Assembly (NCBI GenBank): GCA_030637025.1
Contig: DAOVVV010000001.1
Coordinates: forward strand, 60,955 to 124,954
DNA length: 64,000 nucleotides
Direction: 5' to 3'
From: JAGLHV01 sp023143305 [NCBI: Clostridia bacterium]
GTDB lineage: Bacteria; CBDUZB01; JAGLHV01
A program made the position numbers and the translations under genes. The first letter of the stretch is position 1, and every line of letters begins with the position of its first letter. The notes beneath the pieces are model-generated. The model ran no database searches and was not told the origin of the DNA. It saw only the letters and a program-made list of their open reading frames with translations. Positions 56,701 through 64,000 of the stretch are shown in pieces.

Positions 56701-57794
56701 AAAAACTTTCTATTTCTCAACAATGCCCAAAGAATTTCTTCAGCTGAAGTCTGTTTTGTTCGTAATTCTCTGACTTCTTTCACTAGTCCGGAAAAATTAA
56801 ATCCCCCCCGATATTGACACCCTTCTCTCCCTGGGAGAAGGGCCGGGGATGAGGGTTGCGGCAATCCCATCGCTCGATATGTAGCTATAATTGCCGCATT
56901 AACTGCATGATATTGATGATATGCGGCTATTTTCTTTAATAAACTATCTCGTTCCTGCTCAAAAACTACAAAATGTTGTATTAAATCAACAAAAATACTT
57001 TTTTGTAACATTCCCCTGATAAGCACTTCTATCTCCGGCATACCGACAGAAGCTTTTTCAATGCCGTCAATGGTTTTCCATGGTAGAAACCATTCCCGAT
57101 TTGAAGTGATTGTCCCTGCTTTCGCTTTGAAGCCATCACTGATAATTAAAATCTCGTTATAATTAAACAAAGAAGGAATCTGTGATTTGTAAGTCTCAAA
57201 TTGATTAAAAGCGGTCATTATAGTTGCATTTTCATCAACAGGATTTTTAAGCTCAATAACGGCTAAAGGAATACCATTAACGAACAAAACTATATCCGGC
57301 CGTCTATTATGATTGTTTTCAATAACGGTAAATTGGTTAATTGCTAAAAACTCGTTATTCTTTGGCTCATTAAAATCCATTAACCAAACTTTATCTCCGA
57401 TAATTCGGCCATCTTTCCGATATTCAACATCAACCCCGTCAACAAGCATTTTATGGAATCGTCTATTATTCACCACCAAATCAGGACTTTCATTACGCAA
57501 TAAAAGCTTGATTGCTTCTTCCCTGGTTTCCTGTGGAATATCCGGATTTAGTGTATCAATAGCCCTTCGCAATCTGTTTATTAAAATAACCTCTGAATAG
57601 TTGGAACGCTCGGGACTTACCTGCATGCCTGCCTTCGGCGCATGCGTAGGCAAGTCCGGAGCAATATCTCCCTGCATGCCTGCCTCCGGCGTATGCGGAG
57701 ATAAATCCGGTCCAAAAATAACCTCATATCCTAAATCCGAAAGGATATCCAATGTTATTTGTTCAATTTCTGATTCGGTGATTATTTTTTGCAT
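53727..57794 (-). CDS. hsdR: Type I restriction endonuclease HsdR with internal DUF559 and C-terminal S24 domains
   Basis: The 1355-aa protein has a PD-(D/E)xK nuclease (D167, E181-L-K183), helicase Walker A HTQGSGKS (464-471) and DEAH (569-572). An extra DUF559 endonuclease-like domain (about 343-440, with the IIELDGSIH motif) sits between the normally continuous [13 protein letters not shown] and [12 protein letters not shown]. Residues 30-60 hold two palindrome-derived peptides. From about 1215 there is a LexA/S24-like domain with GKSMEP (Ser1259) and TIKRY (Lys1304). The normal HsdR length is about 1050. Last gene of the hsd run. Confidence 0.93.
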   Translation of the reverse strand: MQKIITESEIEQITLDILSDLGYEVIFGPDLSPHTPEAGMQGDIAPDLPTHAPKAGMQVSPERSNYSEVILINRLRRAIDTLNPDIPQETREEAIKLLLRNESPDLVVNNRRFHKMLVDGVDVEYRKDGRIIGDKVWLMDFNEPKNNEFLAINQFTVIENNHNRRPDIVLFVNGIPLAVIELKNPVDENATIMTAFNQFETYKSQIPSLFNYNEILIISDGFKAKAGTITSNREWFLPWKTIDGIEKASVGMPEIEVLIRGMLQKSIFVDLIQHFVVFEQERDSLLKKIAAYHQYHAVNAAIIATYRAMGLPQPSSPALLPGREGCQYRGGFNFSGLVKEVRELRTKQTSAEEILWALLRNRKFLGLKFRRQHQIGSYIVDFYCVEKFLIIELDGSIHNSTAQIKKDTKRDAYLQSLGNTVIRIKNEELFNNPEAVLSNIAKPSPCGRGKGEGNADKRIGVIWHTQGSGKSLSMVFYTGKLVLSMDNPTVVVITDRNDLDDQLFGTFSRCHQLIRQEPVQADSRDKLKKCLKVASGGVVFTTIQKFFPDIKGNKYPQLSDRRNIVVIADEAHRSQYDFIDGFARHMRDALPNASFIGFTGTPIETHDRNTRAVFGDEIDIYDIEQAVNDGATVRIFYESRLVKLELKEKEEITLDPDFEEVTEGEEIAKKEQLKSKWARMEAIVGSEKRIKQIAKDIMEHFQKRLDVIKGKAMIVCMSRRICIELHNEIIKLKPDWYHQDDNKGLIKVIMTGAASDPVEWQEHIRNKQRRREIGDRMKDAADFLKIVIVRDMWLTGFDVPCLHTMYLDKPMRGHGLMQAIARVNRVFLDKPGGLVVDYLGIAEELKKALAEYTESGGKGKPLFNQDEAVALMLEKYEIVSSLFYGFDYASFFRASVKDKMSMLVFAQEHILSQEDGKARCLKYVTELSKAFALAVPHRKALEIRDNVGFFQAVRASLAKFGDKGGKTEGELDSAIQQLISKAISSDEVVDIFQTAGLNKPDISILSDEFLAEVKNMPQKNLALEVLKKLLNDEIKVRSRKNLIQGRSFAEMLKKSIKKYNNKTIEAVKIIEELIELAKKMKEASTRGEKLGLTEDEIAFYDALEVNDSAVKILGDETLQTIARELVVTVRRNINIDWTLKESIQARLRVMVKRVLKKYGYPPNKAKKATQTVLEQATLLCKDWTEKQPSGFVEKVCDIIADEEIAEFEKYVTALPVYSLEAVATTFGKEEYVEQLGWMKTNISKKLNKDTFIARVVGKSMEPTISDGSYCVFRFEKGGSRNGLVVLVESRLVADPETNQKFTIKRYKSEKEMFDDGTWQHKKIILSPDNKEFKDIILENVSEDDFKIVAEFVCVV
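56431..56866 (-). mobile_element. DUF559-carrying insertion inside hsdR, flanked by inverted palindromic repeats
   Basis: The inserted segment of about 435 bp keeps the hsdR frame. Its ends carry ACCCTCACCC plus the hairpin CCTCTCCCACAGGGAGAGG (56449-56467), and, inverted, CCCTTCTC/GAGAAGGG hairpin plus GATGAGGGT (56820-56855). In between it encodes a DUF559 nuclease-like domain. This has the form of a mobile palindromic repeat with nuclease cargo, but excision has not been shown. Confidence 0.75.
57620..57710 (-). repeat. Two tandem palindrome-type repeats inserted in frame near the hsdR 5' end
   Basis: CCTGCATGCCTGCCTTCGGC at 57620 and CCTGCATGCCTGCCTCCGGC at 57671 begin two diverged copies of a roughly 40-bp repeat. 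They encode [13 protein letters not shown] and [11 protein letters not shown] inside the normally continuous [16 protein letters not shown] region. A third copy is in hsdM (63519-63557). Confidence 0.75.
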
Positions 57795-57807
57795 AATATT
57801 AATCTTT

Positions 57808-58794
57808 CTATTTTATCTCTTCCCATATCATATTTTCCAAAGTTTGCGCTCCTTTTTTACCACCTAATGCTCCCCATTTACTACTTGAAAAAGTAAAGTT
57901 TCTCTTTTTTAATTTATTAAAATATTTTTCAAACGTTTTATTACCTAAAGTATCTTGTGAGTACAAACATTCATTATGTAATTTAGGAAATAAATACATT
58001 AATGCATTAAAACCCAACGTTTTAGTAAGAATATATTTTCTATTCCCCCATTCATTTTCAAAAAATTTTTTTACTGCTGAAAAATAATTTCTTATGATTA
58101 AAGTTTGTTGTCTGATGTCTAATTTATATGAAAATAGTATGCTTTTATTTTTCAATATCTCCTTTAATGCACTAACAAAAGCTGCCTGTGAAATAAGTCC
58201 CTTTGCTCTATCCGATTTTTTGACATTACCATACCAGGGAGATTCTTCATCATTAGTTAACTCTTCAACAATATCAACTGCAATCAAGGTTGCGGTATCA
58301 CCCTGTCTCGTAATTTTAAAAAGTTCATATACGAGAGAAGTATTTATTCCTTTTTGCTTTGAATTAATAGTAAGAAATATTTTCGCTGCTTTTTTGAAAT
58401 CCATATTTAAAAAACCGACACATAAAAAATCTAAATCTATATTAGATTTTTCTAAACCAAACAATCGATGTTGACCATCTATAATTTGAGCCATATTTTC
58501 CTCTTTGGGAATACATAACCACCCTTCTTGTATCTTTTGTTTTGATGGTTCATACTTAACTCTGTCATTAAAACATAATACAAGATTCGTTGGAAACATA
58601 GCTTCTCTGTCTTCATTTAAATATTTTGAAATTTCCATTAACCTTGGGATAGAAAGGGCTCTTTGTATTCCCTTGTTAGTGTCTTGATACCGTCTACTTA
58701 CATAAGAAATAGTTAACAAATCCTTTGAGTTTAAGACAAAGGAATAAAAAGTCATATTTTTTTGTCTAATTTTTTGAGCTTTTATTTTTACCAT
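57808..58794 (-). CDS. DGQHR-domain protein (DndB-related)
   Basis: The 328-aa protein has [14 protein letters not shown] (DGQHR at 106-110) and [21 protein letters not shown], the two hallmarks of the DGQHR/DndB superfamily. DndB-type members regulate DNA phosphorothioation, and related proteins occur in defence islands. No dnd sulfur-modification genes are visible. It lies 13 nt before hsdR and 15 nt after the HEPN-like gene. Confidence 0.88.
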   Translation of the reverse strand: MVKIKAQKIRQKNMTFYSFVLNSKDLLTISYVSRRYQDTNKGIQRALSIPRLMEISKYLNEDREAMFPTNLVLCFNDRVKYEPSKQKIQEGWLCIPKEENMAQIIDGQHRLFGLEKSNIDLDFLCVGFLNMDFKKAAKIFLTINSKQKGINTSLVYELFKITRQGDTATLIAVDIVEELTNDEESPWYGNVKKSDRAKGLISQAAFVSALKEILKNKSILFSYKLDIRQQTLIIRNYFSAVKKFFENEWGNRKYILTKTLGFNALMYLFPKLHNECLYSQDTLGNKTFEKYFNKLKKRNFTFSSSKWGALGGKKGAQTLENMIWEEIK

Positions 58795-58809
58795 TTTAAA
58801 ATACCTCCT

Positions 58810-59379
58810 TTATCTCTCTGGTTTAAAATATTTCTCCAAAAATATTAAAAATAATTTAATAATTTTTTTTGAGAACACCGTTATATTTGGCAGTTTTTTA
58901 AAATCATGCATACATTTATTTCTTGTTAAACGAATTTCATGTAAATTCCCTTTTGTCTTGTCATCAATGATATTTGCCATAAACAAAAAATCGATTAATT
59001 TTTCCTGGTTCAACCTACTTACCATTTTTTCTTTTTCATTTATCGTTACTTGTTTACCATTAATAATTATCTTCTCTCGACTCAATAAAACTTTTGATAA
59101 TTCCTCTGTAATTGATCCGATTGCAATAATAACTGAATAACTATAACCCAAATAGTATATTTTTAGAATTTCATCTAAAAAATTATGGTATTTTTCATCA
59201 ACTTCAAAAACCTTTTCTTTTAAAGAAATGATTCTATTGACAATATCCAATTTATCTTTCTTTATTTCTGTTAATTGTTTATCGAAGATCTCTTTCTTAT
59301 ATCTATTGATATCTCTTTTGCTTTTTATACTTGTTGCTGTCCCTGCTTTTCCAATTATTAATAAATCTTTATAATTCAT
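58810..59379 (-). CDS. HEPN-like protein with RX4H motif, predicted RNase
   Basis: The 189-aa all-helical protein has LTRNKCMHDF near the C-terminus (R153-x4-H158), the catalytic signature of HEPN RNases, preceded by helices with GSITEELSKVLLSREK. HEPN proteins of this size often pair with DGQHR genes in defence islands (for example MAE_28990-type annotations; from memory, not searched). Neighbours support a defence or toxin role. Confidence 0.65.
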   Translation of the reverse strand: MNYKDLLIIGKAGTATSIKSKRDINRYKKEIFDKQLTEIKKDKLDIVNRIISLKEKVFEVDEKYHNFLDEILKIYYLGYSYSVIIAIGSITEELSKVLLSREKIIINGKQVTINEKEKMVSRLNQEKLIDFLFMANIIDDKTKGNLHEIRLTRNKCMHDFKKLPNITVFSKKIIKLFLIFLEKYFKPER

Positions 59380-59505
59380 TTATGTTCCTCATAATTTATT
59401 CTTATTTTCCCCGACATCAAACGAGATAACAAAAAAACAGCAAACAATATTTTCATTATAAAACAAATCAAGTAATTGCTGCCTTATCATTTCTTTGGAC
59501 TATCC

Positions 59506-60087
59506 TTAATTTTTCTCTTTTTCTTTCCTCAGCTGGGCACCTTTTTCCAAATGTTCCATTTTAGCAGGGTCCACCTGGATATCCGTCAATTCTTCCTCAT
59601 TTCGTTCTTCCAATTTCTTATCATCCATAGCAATTCCTCCATTTTGAATAAAAAGGCTGCCGACGAAAACTCCTACCCCAATTAATAAAACAACTGTTCC
59701 CCAGCCTAAACATCTATTTTTAAATCCTAATATTTTTCTGTTTTTCTTAAAAGCCTCGTTATTATACGTTATCTGGGTATATAAAAATATTTTATCATTG
59801 GATTTTCCCTTGATTAATTTAATAATTTCGTCAACACTCATACCCAAATTCAATACAACTTTTCGATAACCAAAAAACATTATAACAATACTGATCACAA
59901 TCAAAACACTACCTGTTTTAAAAAAAATCCATTGTAAAAAACCTAAGTCTTTGTCAAAACTCAGTACAATTGCAATAATAACACTAGCAAATCCAATTAA
60001 TATTCCAATTTTTTGGTCAATAGCATCACAAGAGCTAATCTGATAATCTATTCTTTTTTGAGATGTTTCAAACAGGTTTTCTAACAT
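59506..60087 (-). CDS. Three-TM membrane protein, SLATT/PycTM-like candidate effector
   Basis: The 193-aa protein has an N-terminal helix, TM helices at about 27-44 and 51-73, a soluble helical loop, a third TM at 127-148 and a charged coiled-coil tail. The pattern QISSCDAIDQKIGILIGFAS before TM1 recalls SLATT and Pycsar TM effectors, which act in membrane disruption. The assignment is by pattern only. It may have its own promoter at 60174-60201. Confidence 0.55.
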   Translation of the reverse strand: MLENLFETSQKRIDYQISSCDAIDQKIGILIGFASVIIAIVLSFDKDLGFLQWIFFKTGSVLIVISIVIMFFGYRKVVLNLGMSVDEIIKLIKGKSNDKIFLYTQITYNNEAFKKNRKILGFKNRCLGWGTVVLLIGVGVFVGSLFIQNGGIAMDDKKLEERNEEELTDIQVDPAKMEHLEKGAQLRKEKEKN

Positions 60088-60173
60088 AATTATTATATAA
60101 TCCTTATCCTTACCGACTTCAAATGAGGAAGAAGTGAATCGCGGATTTGGAATAAATGAACTCTTTCACTTAA

Positions 60174-60201
60174 ATTATAGCTTAAGAACATTATATATCA
60201 A
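60174..60201 (-). promoter_or_regulatory. Possible internal promoter for the accessory genes of the hsd island
   Basis: On the minus strand, TTGATA (60196-60201), a 16-nt spacer and TATAAT (60174-60179) lie about 90 nt before the 3-TM gene, in the 169-nt spacer after the 211-aa gene. Confidence 0.4.
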
Positions 60202-60256
60202 CAAATTAACATATTAATGACCGTTCCTTTATTTCTTTTTTAATGTTTTTCTTTAA

Positions 60257-60892
60257 TTACTTTGGTAAATCGGTAACACTAAGTTTAGAAATAAATGGCA
60301 CTGCATGATTGTTCATTTTAAATTGTAAAGATGTTCCATTCTTAACTTTCCCATCAAATAAAATAGGCTTTAAACTCAGAACATCCATTGGTATATTAAA
60401 ATAAATTTCATTTAAATACAATTTATCTTTATTTATATAGTGCTTTAAATAATACCATTTATTTGCCTCTGAAAAATTTTCTGGTTTTGTTAAACCAAGC
60501 CATCTCCCTGTTGATGTTTCTTTGTATACACTTTCCACTTCATTATAATTTTCACGGGAAAAATATTGTTTAACTTCGTCTAATAAGTTAAATTCAGTAT
60601 CCATTTCAATTTTATTTTTATTTGCCTCTAAAAAGCATATATAATTATCTCGTTTTATAATTTTATTCTGCAATTTTTTTAGTTTCTCTACACGAGAAAA
60701 AAAATTATTTTTCTTAAAATTTTTTATGTTTTCAATGCATTTGTCCGATACCCGACAAAACGGCCCCCATTCACCGGCAGTCATCAAAATTTGTTTTGGG
60801 ACATCTTCATAATTTTCTTTAGTTTTAGTCGTAATTTGGCTTGTTGTCATAGTAGCAGGTACGGTTAAAAATTTCTTTATGATTTCATCCAT
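60257..60892 (-). CDS. Unknown 211-aa protein of the hsd island
   Basis: No family is recognised. It is soluble and Lys/Asn-rich, with TMTTSQITTKTKENYEDVPKQ near the N-terminus, a GEWGPFCRVSDKCIENIKNF segment and a C-terminal beta-rich part ending FISKLSVTDLPK. Its ATG comes directly after the hsdS stop, so it is co-transcribed with the restriction genes. Confidence 0.55.
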   Translation of the reverse strand: MDEIIKKFLTVPATMTTSQITTKTKENYEDVPKQILMTAGEWGPFCRVSDKCIENIKNFKKNNFFSRVEKLKKLQNKIIKRDNYICFLEANKNKIEMDTEFNLLDEVKQYFSRENYNEVESVYKETSTGRWLGLTKPENFSEANKWYYLKHYINKDKLYLNEIYFNIPMDVLSLKPILFDGKVKNGTSLQFKMNNHAVPFISKLSVTDLPK

Positions 60893-60895
60893 AAA

Positions 60896-62470
60896 TCAAA
60901 CTCCTTTCAAACGAATTTTCCCAGACACAAGTTTTGGGAGGAGTAAATCACGAATTTGTGACAGTTGTCTGTTTTGCATTTCGTTGTTAAGTATTTGTTT
61001 GTCTATAGAAACTATTATCTTATCGTATACTTTCAAATAATCGCACGGCGGAACAACAATTTTTATTTTATGGAGTTCAGTTTTATTAAGGCAACCGAAA
61101 ACTGTTCCTTCTGAGTTAAAATTATTCCATAGGTCAGTTTTAAGTTTAAGGAGGTATAACAAGAAACTGTTAGAAAAATTTCTCATATGAATAGCGCATA
61201 CACCTCTACCAATTGCACATTTTTCAACTGCTACGTTGAGTTCCCCTACTGGCGCTCTGACACTCAGCAATATATCCCCTTCTTTAGCAAAACGGGTTGG
61301 TAAAATGCAAAAAACTCTATTGGAAGGATAACGAAAACCAAAATCTCTATTCCCTTGATAAAAAGGCATTCCATTTCCTGTTTCATTATAGCTTTCTCCC
61401 GGTGGAGATTGCCCCATGATTATCTCAGCCACATCTATCAAATCACCAACTTCCCACCCCTGCGGTATCTCCCCCATATCCGATTTAATCATCCTACCGC
61501 CATTGGATTTATACGGTTTACCCTCTTTGTTAGGAAACTCGAAATCAATAAACCAATGTTTAAAAATCGCCTGAGCAATTTGTTCAAGGGTTTTATTCAT
61601 TTGATGATTTAACTCAATCTTTGCATCTAAATCAGAAAGGATTTTGGCAATAGCTTTTTGTTCACATAAAGACGGTAAGGGCAATTCAGTTCTCTTAAGT
61701 GAATCAATAGTTAAAGCTTTTTGTGTTGAGCCGATTGCTATCGAATCTAATTGTTGCTGACCAAGAGGACATTTAATCCAGTAATATAGATATGTGTTCA
61801 ATAATTTATTTTTAAAAGATTTAAACCACATTAAATTCCCATCTTTAAAGTAAAAAATTTGGTTTTTTCGTATAATATAGGGGACACCGAGCGTTCCAAC
61901 AGAGGTCATTAATAAATCTCCTTCCTTTGGAGCCCCATATTTTAAAGAAATATCATCAAATTTTTCTCTAGAGATGAATAGAGGGACATTTATTTCTTGA
62001 TTTCGCGAAAGCAAGATAATTTCTTTTGAGCGATAGAAAGGAATTCCTTTATTAACATATTCTTTAAGAAAAATTCTCTTGCTTGAACTAATTTCACATA
62101 AAGAATCTAAGCATTCTACTTCCCACCCCTCAGGAATCAATCCAATTTCAGTTTTTTTAAATTTACCCTTTTGTATAATTGGAATTATTTCGTATCGTTT
62201 TTCGATATTTTTTTTAAATTCCGGGGATATCTCATTCCAATCAAGTATATCCACGCGAAAAGAAAGTTCAGATTCTACAAAATCTTCTTTCAAAGCAAAA
62301 ATTATTTTTTGCGGCAATTTTTCTTTGCCTACAATTACAAGATCAAGGTCGGAATAATCTTTTGCAGTCCATGTAACACGCGAGCCAAATGCACGAACCT
62401 CGCAATCAGGTACATGCTGACGCAGTATTTTTTGAATAATTTCTAACTGATGAGGAGAAACATCAATCAT
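60896..62470 (-). CDS. hsdS: MntA-type nucleotidyltransferase fused to type I specificity subunit HsdS
   Basis: Residues 1-100 are a minimal nucleotidyltransferase with FGS(29-30)-x10-D41-L-D43 and RVDILD (third acidic residue), matching the GSX10DXD motif of MntA antitoxins. Residues about 105-524 are a two-TRD HsdS: TEIGLIPEGWEV starts the first half and MGEIPQGWEVGDL the second. Conserved helices with L(P)LPSLCEQKAIAKILSDLDAKIELN lie between, and the C-terminal LLPKLVSGKI completes it. The frame is continuous with no internal stop. It overlaps hepT by 8 nt. Confidence 0.9.
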   Translation of the reverse strand: MIDVSPHQLEIIQKILRQHVPDCEVRAFGSRVTWTAKDYSDLDLVIVGKEKLPQKIIFALKEDFVESELSFRVDILDWNEISPEFKKNIEKRYEIIPIIQKGKFKKTEIGLIPEGWEVECLDSLCEISSSKRIFLKEYVNKGIPFYRSKEIILLSRNQEINVPLFISREKFDDISLKYGAPKEGDLLMTSVGTLGVPYIIRKNQIFYFKDGNLMWFKSFKNKLLNTYLYYWIKCPLGQQQLDSIAIGSTQKALTIDSLKRTELPLPSLCEQKAIAKILSDLDAKIELNHQMNKTLEQIAQAIFKHWFIDFEFPNKEGKPYKSNGGRMIKSDMGEIPQGWEVGDLIDVAEIIMGQSPPGESYNETGNGMPFYQGNRDFGFRYPSNRVFCILPTRFAKEGDILLSVRAPVGELNVAVEKCAIGRGVCAIHMRNFSNSFLLYLLKLKTDLWNNFNSEGTVFGCLNKTELHKIKIVVPPCDYLKVYDKIIVSIDKQILNNEMQNRQLSQIRDLLLPKLVSGKIRLKGV

Positions 62471-62882
62471 TTTTGTCCTCTAATCTTTGCAATAATATTC
62501 TGGCATCCTTTGCAAAACAGATTGCTGCTTCATATACTGTTTCCGCTTTTTTCCCATCGTAAATATGTGTGGTTTTATTACGCTCTTCATTATATTTAAA
62601 CCATGCCTCCACATCGTTAATAAGCCGACTTTCTGCGGAAAGTCTAAAAAGTTCTTTTCTGGTTACTCCATCGACGGATTCCCCGCTAACATTATTTTCA
62701 AGCCATCGTTTCATAAATTTCCAGCACAGTTCATAGGTGAATTCAAAATTTTGAATAACTCCTGCCCGTAACACTTCCTCATAATCAGTATTAACTTTCC
62801 CTTTAATCGCAGAAGTAGCAACACCGATAGCTCTCTCAAGTGAATTAATCGCTTTTTGTAAACTGCTCAAATCTAACGCCAT
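62463..62882 (-). CDS. hepT: HepT-type HEPN toxin (nucleotidyltransferase substrate-binding protein)
   Basis: The 139-aa helical protein matches the HI0074/HepT family. It has ERNKTTHIYDGKKAETVYE with R101-x4-H106-x-Y108, the exact RX4HXY motif of HepT RNase toxins, whose Tyr is AMPylated by MntA. QNFEFTYELCWKFMKRWL is also typical. The partner nucleotidyltransferase is not separate but is the N-terminal domain of the next gene's HsdS fusion. Its stop overlaps that start by 8 nt. Confidence 0.9.
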   Translation of the reverse strand: MALDLSSLQKAINSLERAIGVATSAIKGKVNTDYEEVLRAGVIQNFEFTYELCWKFMKRWLENNVSGESVDGVTRKELFRLSAESRLINDVEAWFKYNEERNKTTHIYDGKKAETVYEAAICFAKDARILLQRLEDKND

Positions 62883-62960
62883 TTTTGTTTCCTCCTAAAT
62901 GTTAAATAAAACCCCTTTTTTTGTTAAAGTTCAATTTCGGATTTATAATCACGCAGCTTT

Positions 62961-63263
62961 TCATGTCCAATAAATGTCCGGAGCATATCCCAATTGTCCC
63001 TTTTTTGTCCCCTTTACTGCCTCTTTTAAAACTCCTTTGGGCATGGGGATCGTTTTGTTGACATCAACAAAATGATACTTGACTTCCTGCCGGGAATTTA
63101 CGCAAGATGTCTTTGCCTTTTCAATAATTTGCAAAAAATTGCGCCATTCCGTATAATCCAACAATTTCTGAATGTCCCTATCCATCCAATATTCAACACC
63201 ATTTTGTGTATATGCTGATTCTTCAAAAGTCTTATTAAGACGAATAATTATTTCTTTTTTCAT
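62961..63263 (-). pseudogene. DinD-like gene, truncated
   Basis: The 100-aa product matches the start of DNA-damage-inducible protein D: KKEIIIRLNKTFEESAYTQNGVEYWMDRDIQKLLDYTEWRNFLQIIEKAKTSC. DinD is normally about 270-280 aa. Here the frame diverges after VDVNK and ends by residue 100. It has a good GAGGTG ribosome site 14 nt after hsdM. A DNA-damage link is notable next to the S24-like HsdR domain. Confidence 0.65.
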
Positions 63264-63277
63264 ACCAAAACACCTCT

Positions 63278-64000
63278 CTATATTATTTCATATCCTAAAC
63301 CTTTTAAATTATTTTTGATTTCATCTTCTAATTCTTTTGATTTTTTAAATTGTCCTGCAAGTTCTGATGTTAATTTTTTCATTTTTTCTTCAAAAAGTTC
63401 GCCGTCGTCTTCCTCCTCTTTTACTCCAACATATCGCCCCGGGGTTAAAATATACCCATGTTTTTCAATTTCATCTAATTTAGCAGATTTACAAAATCCT
63501 TTTACATCCTCATATTCGCTTGCCTGCGTATGCGCCGAAGGCTGGCATGCAGGCAGGCCTCGCCATGCATGATATGTTGAAGAAATCTTTTCAACTTCTT
63601 TATCAGTTAGCTCTCTATGTCTTCTGTCAATCATAACGCCCATATTTCTGGCATCAATAAACAGGATTTCATTTTTTCTATTACGAAATCCTGTTCCATC
63701 CCTTCTCCCACTGGGAGAAGGGTGCAGGGTTGAGGGTTTGCCGGATTTATTCCGGCAAATAAACCAAAGACATGCAGGAATCATTGTGTTATAAAATAAT
63801 TGACTGGGTAAAGCTACCATACAATCAACCAAATCAGATTCTATTATGTTTTTTCTTATTTCTCCCTCACCTGAAGTATTGGAAGACATTGATCCATTAG
63901 CCAACACAAAACCAGCAATGCCTGCAGGAGCTAAATGATATATGAAGTGTTGCACCCAGGCAAAATTTGCATTACCCTTTGGCGGTGTTCCATATTTCCA
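63278..64000 (-). CDS. hsdM: Type I DNA methyltransferase HsdM, C-terminal part (5' end outside window)
   Basis: The frame is open to the window edge (about 240 codons visible). It reads [69 protein letters not shown] and [26 protein letters not shown], all hallmarks of N6-adenine HsdM. The NPPY motif lies outside. Two extra peptides not found in the family, [17 protein letters not shown] and [13 protein letters not shown], are encoded by palindromic repeats inserted in frame (63700-63738 and 63519-63557). Confidence 0.92.
   Translation of the reverse strand, partial: WKYGTPPKGNANFAWVQHFIYHLAPAGIAGFVLANGSMSSNTSGEGEIRKNIIESDLVDCMVALPSQLFYNTMIPACLWFICRNKSGKPSTLHPSPSGRRDGTGFRNRKNEILFIDARNMGVMIDRRHRELTDKEVEKISSTYHAWRGLPACQPSAHTQASEYEDVKGFCKSAKLDEIEKHGYILTPGRYVGVKEEEDDGELFEEKMKKLTSELAGQFKKSKELEDEIKNNLKGLGYEII
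63519..63557 (+). repeat. Palindromic repeat in frame inside hsdM (GCATGCAGGCAGG type)
   Basis: CTTGCCTGCGTATGCGCCGA, followed by AGGCTGGCATGCAGGCAGG, is the inverse of the repeats in hsdR at 57620-57710. It interrupts the normally continuous [13 protein letters not shown] sequence of HsdM. Confidence 0.7.
63700..63738 (+). repeat. Palindromic repeat in frame inside hsdM (CCCTTCTCCCA type)
   Basis: The CCCTTCTCCCA/TGGGAGAAGGG hairpin followed by TGCAGGGTTGAGGGT is the same family as the ends of the DUF559 insertion in hsdR. It encodes the extra peptide between ICRNKSG and [14 protein letters not shown]. Confidence 0.7.

Noticed and set aside
57620-57710. Tandem repeats as a CRISPR array
   Set aside because: Only two diverged copies, inside a coding frame, no uniform spacers and no cas genes in the window.
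57808-58794. A phosphorothioation (Dnd) system based on the DGQHR protein
   Set aside because: No dndA, C, D or E genes are visible; the DGQHR domain alone is not specific to Dnd.

Overview
This AT-rich window (coding regions visibly around 35% GC) reads almost entirely on the minus strand. Gene order below follows transcription, from high to low coordinates. The host is a diderm bacterium: it has a PilQ secretin, lipoproteins, a Tat system and a PorV/UPF0164-like outer-membrane protein. The mix of a complete type IV pilus cluster, LL-diaminopimelate aminotransferase, AmmeMemoRadiSam-type proteins, FlgD-like C-terminal domains and dispersed palindromic repeats suggests an uncultivated lineage (Omnitrophota/Desantisbacteria-like). 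That placement is inference with low confidence.

Region 1 (64000-53727) is a type I restriction-modification island and the most unusual part. It runs hsdM (cut by the window edge), a truncated DinD-like gene, a HepT-type HEPN toxin, an MntA-type nucleotidyltransferase fused to HsdS, a 211-aa unknown, a 3-TM protein, a second HEPN-like protein with an RX4H motif, a DGQHR-domain protein, and hsdR. HsdR carries an in-frame DUF559 nuclease insertion bounded by inverted palindromic repeats. It also has a C-terminal LexA/S24-like domain. Further palindromic repeats have been inserted in frame in hsdR and hsdM.

Region 2 (53.7-44.2 kb) is accessory DNA. It holds a 294-aa membrane protein between inverted repeats, a beta-propeller/FlgD-like secreted protein, cutA, a CopB-type P-ATPase of different composition, a phosphoesterase, a flavodoxin, a TolB-repeat protein and an SPFH protein. 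Partial copies of the hsdR 3' end recur as direct repeats at 50.70 and 47.31 kb.

Region 3 (44.2-17 kb) is mostly housekeeping: tatAC, a Tat-signal AmrS-like radical SAM protein, a membrane spermidine-synthase-like protein, tyrS, an SMC protein that appears to lack a hinge, dprA-topA-xerC, sppA, a second radical SAM protein with a Memo-like protein, THEP1 NTPase, polX, dapB, a diguanylate cyclase, an FAH-family enzyme, dapL, folK and panB-panC.

Region 4 (17-1 kb) covers a lipoprotein, a PorV-like protein, coaD and a compact pilus locus, pilB-T-C-A-D-M-N-O-P-Q. A hairpin terminator follows pilQ. Two O-antigen-ligase/PglL-superfamily membrane proteins come next. One has an in-frame TAG inside its TPR tail, and the other is cut by the window edge. 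No rRNA, tRNA or CRISPR array was recognised.
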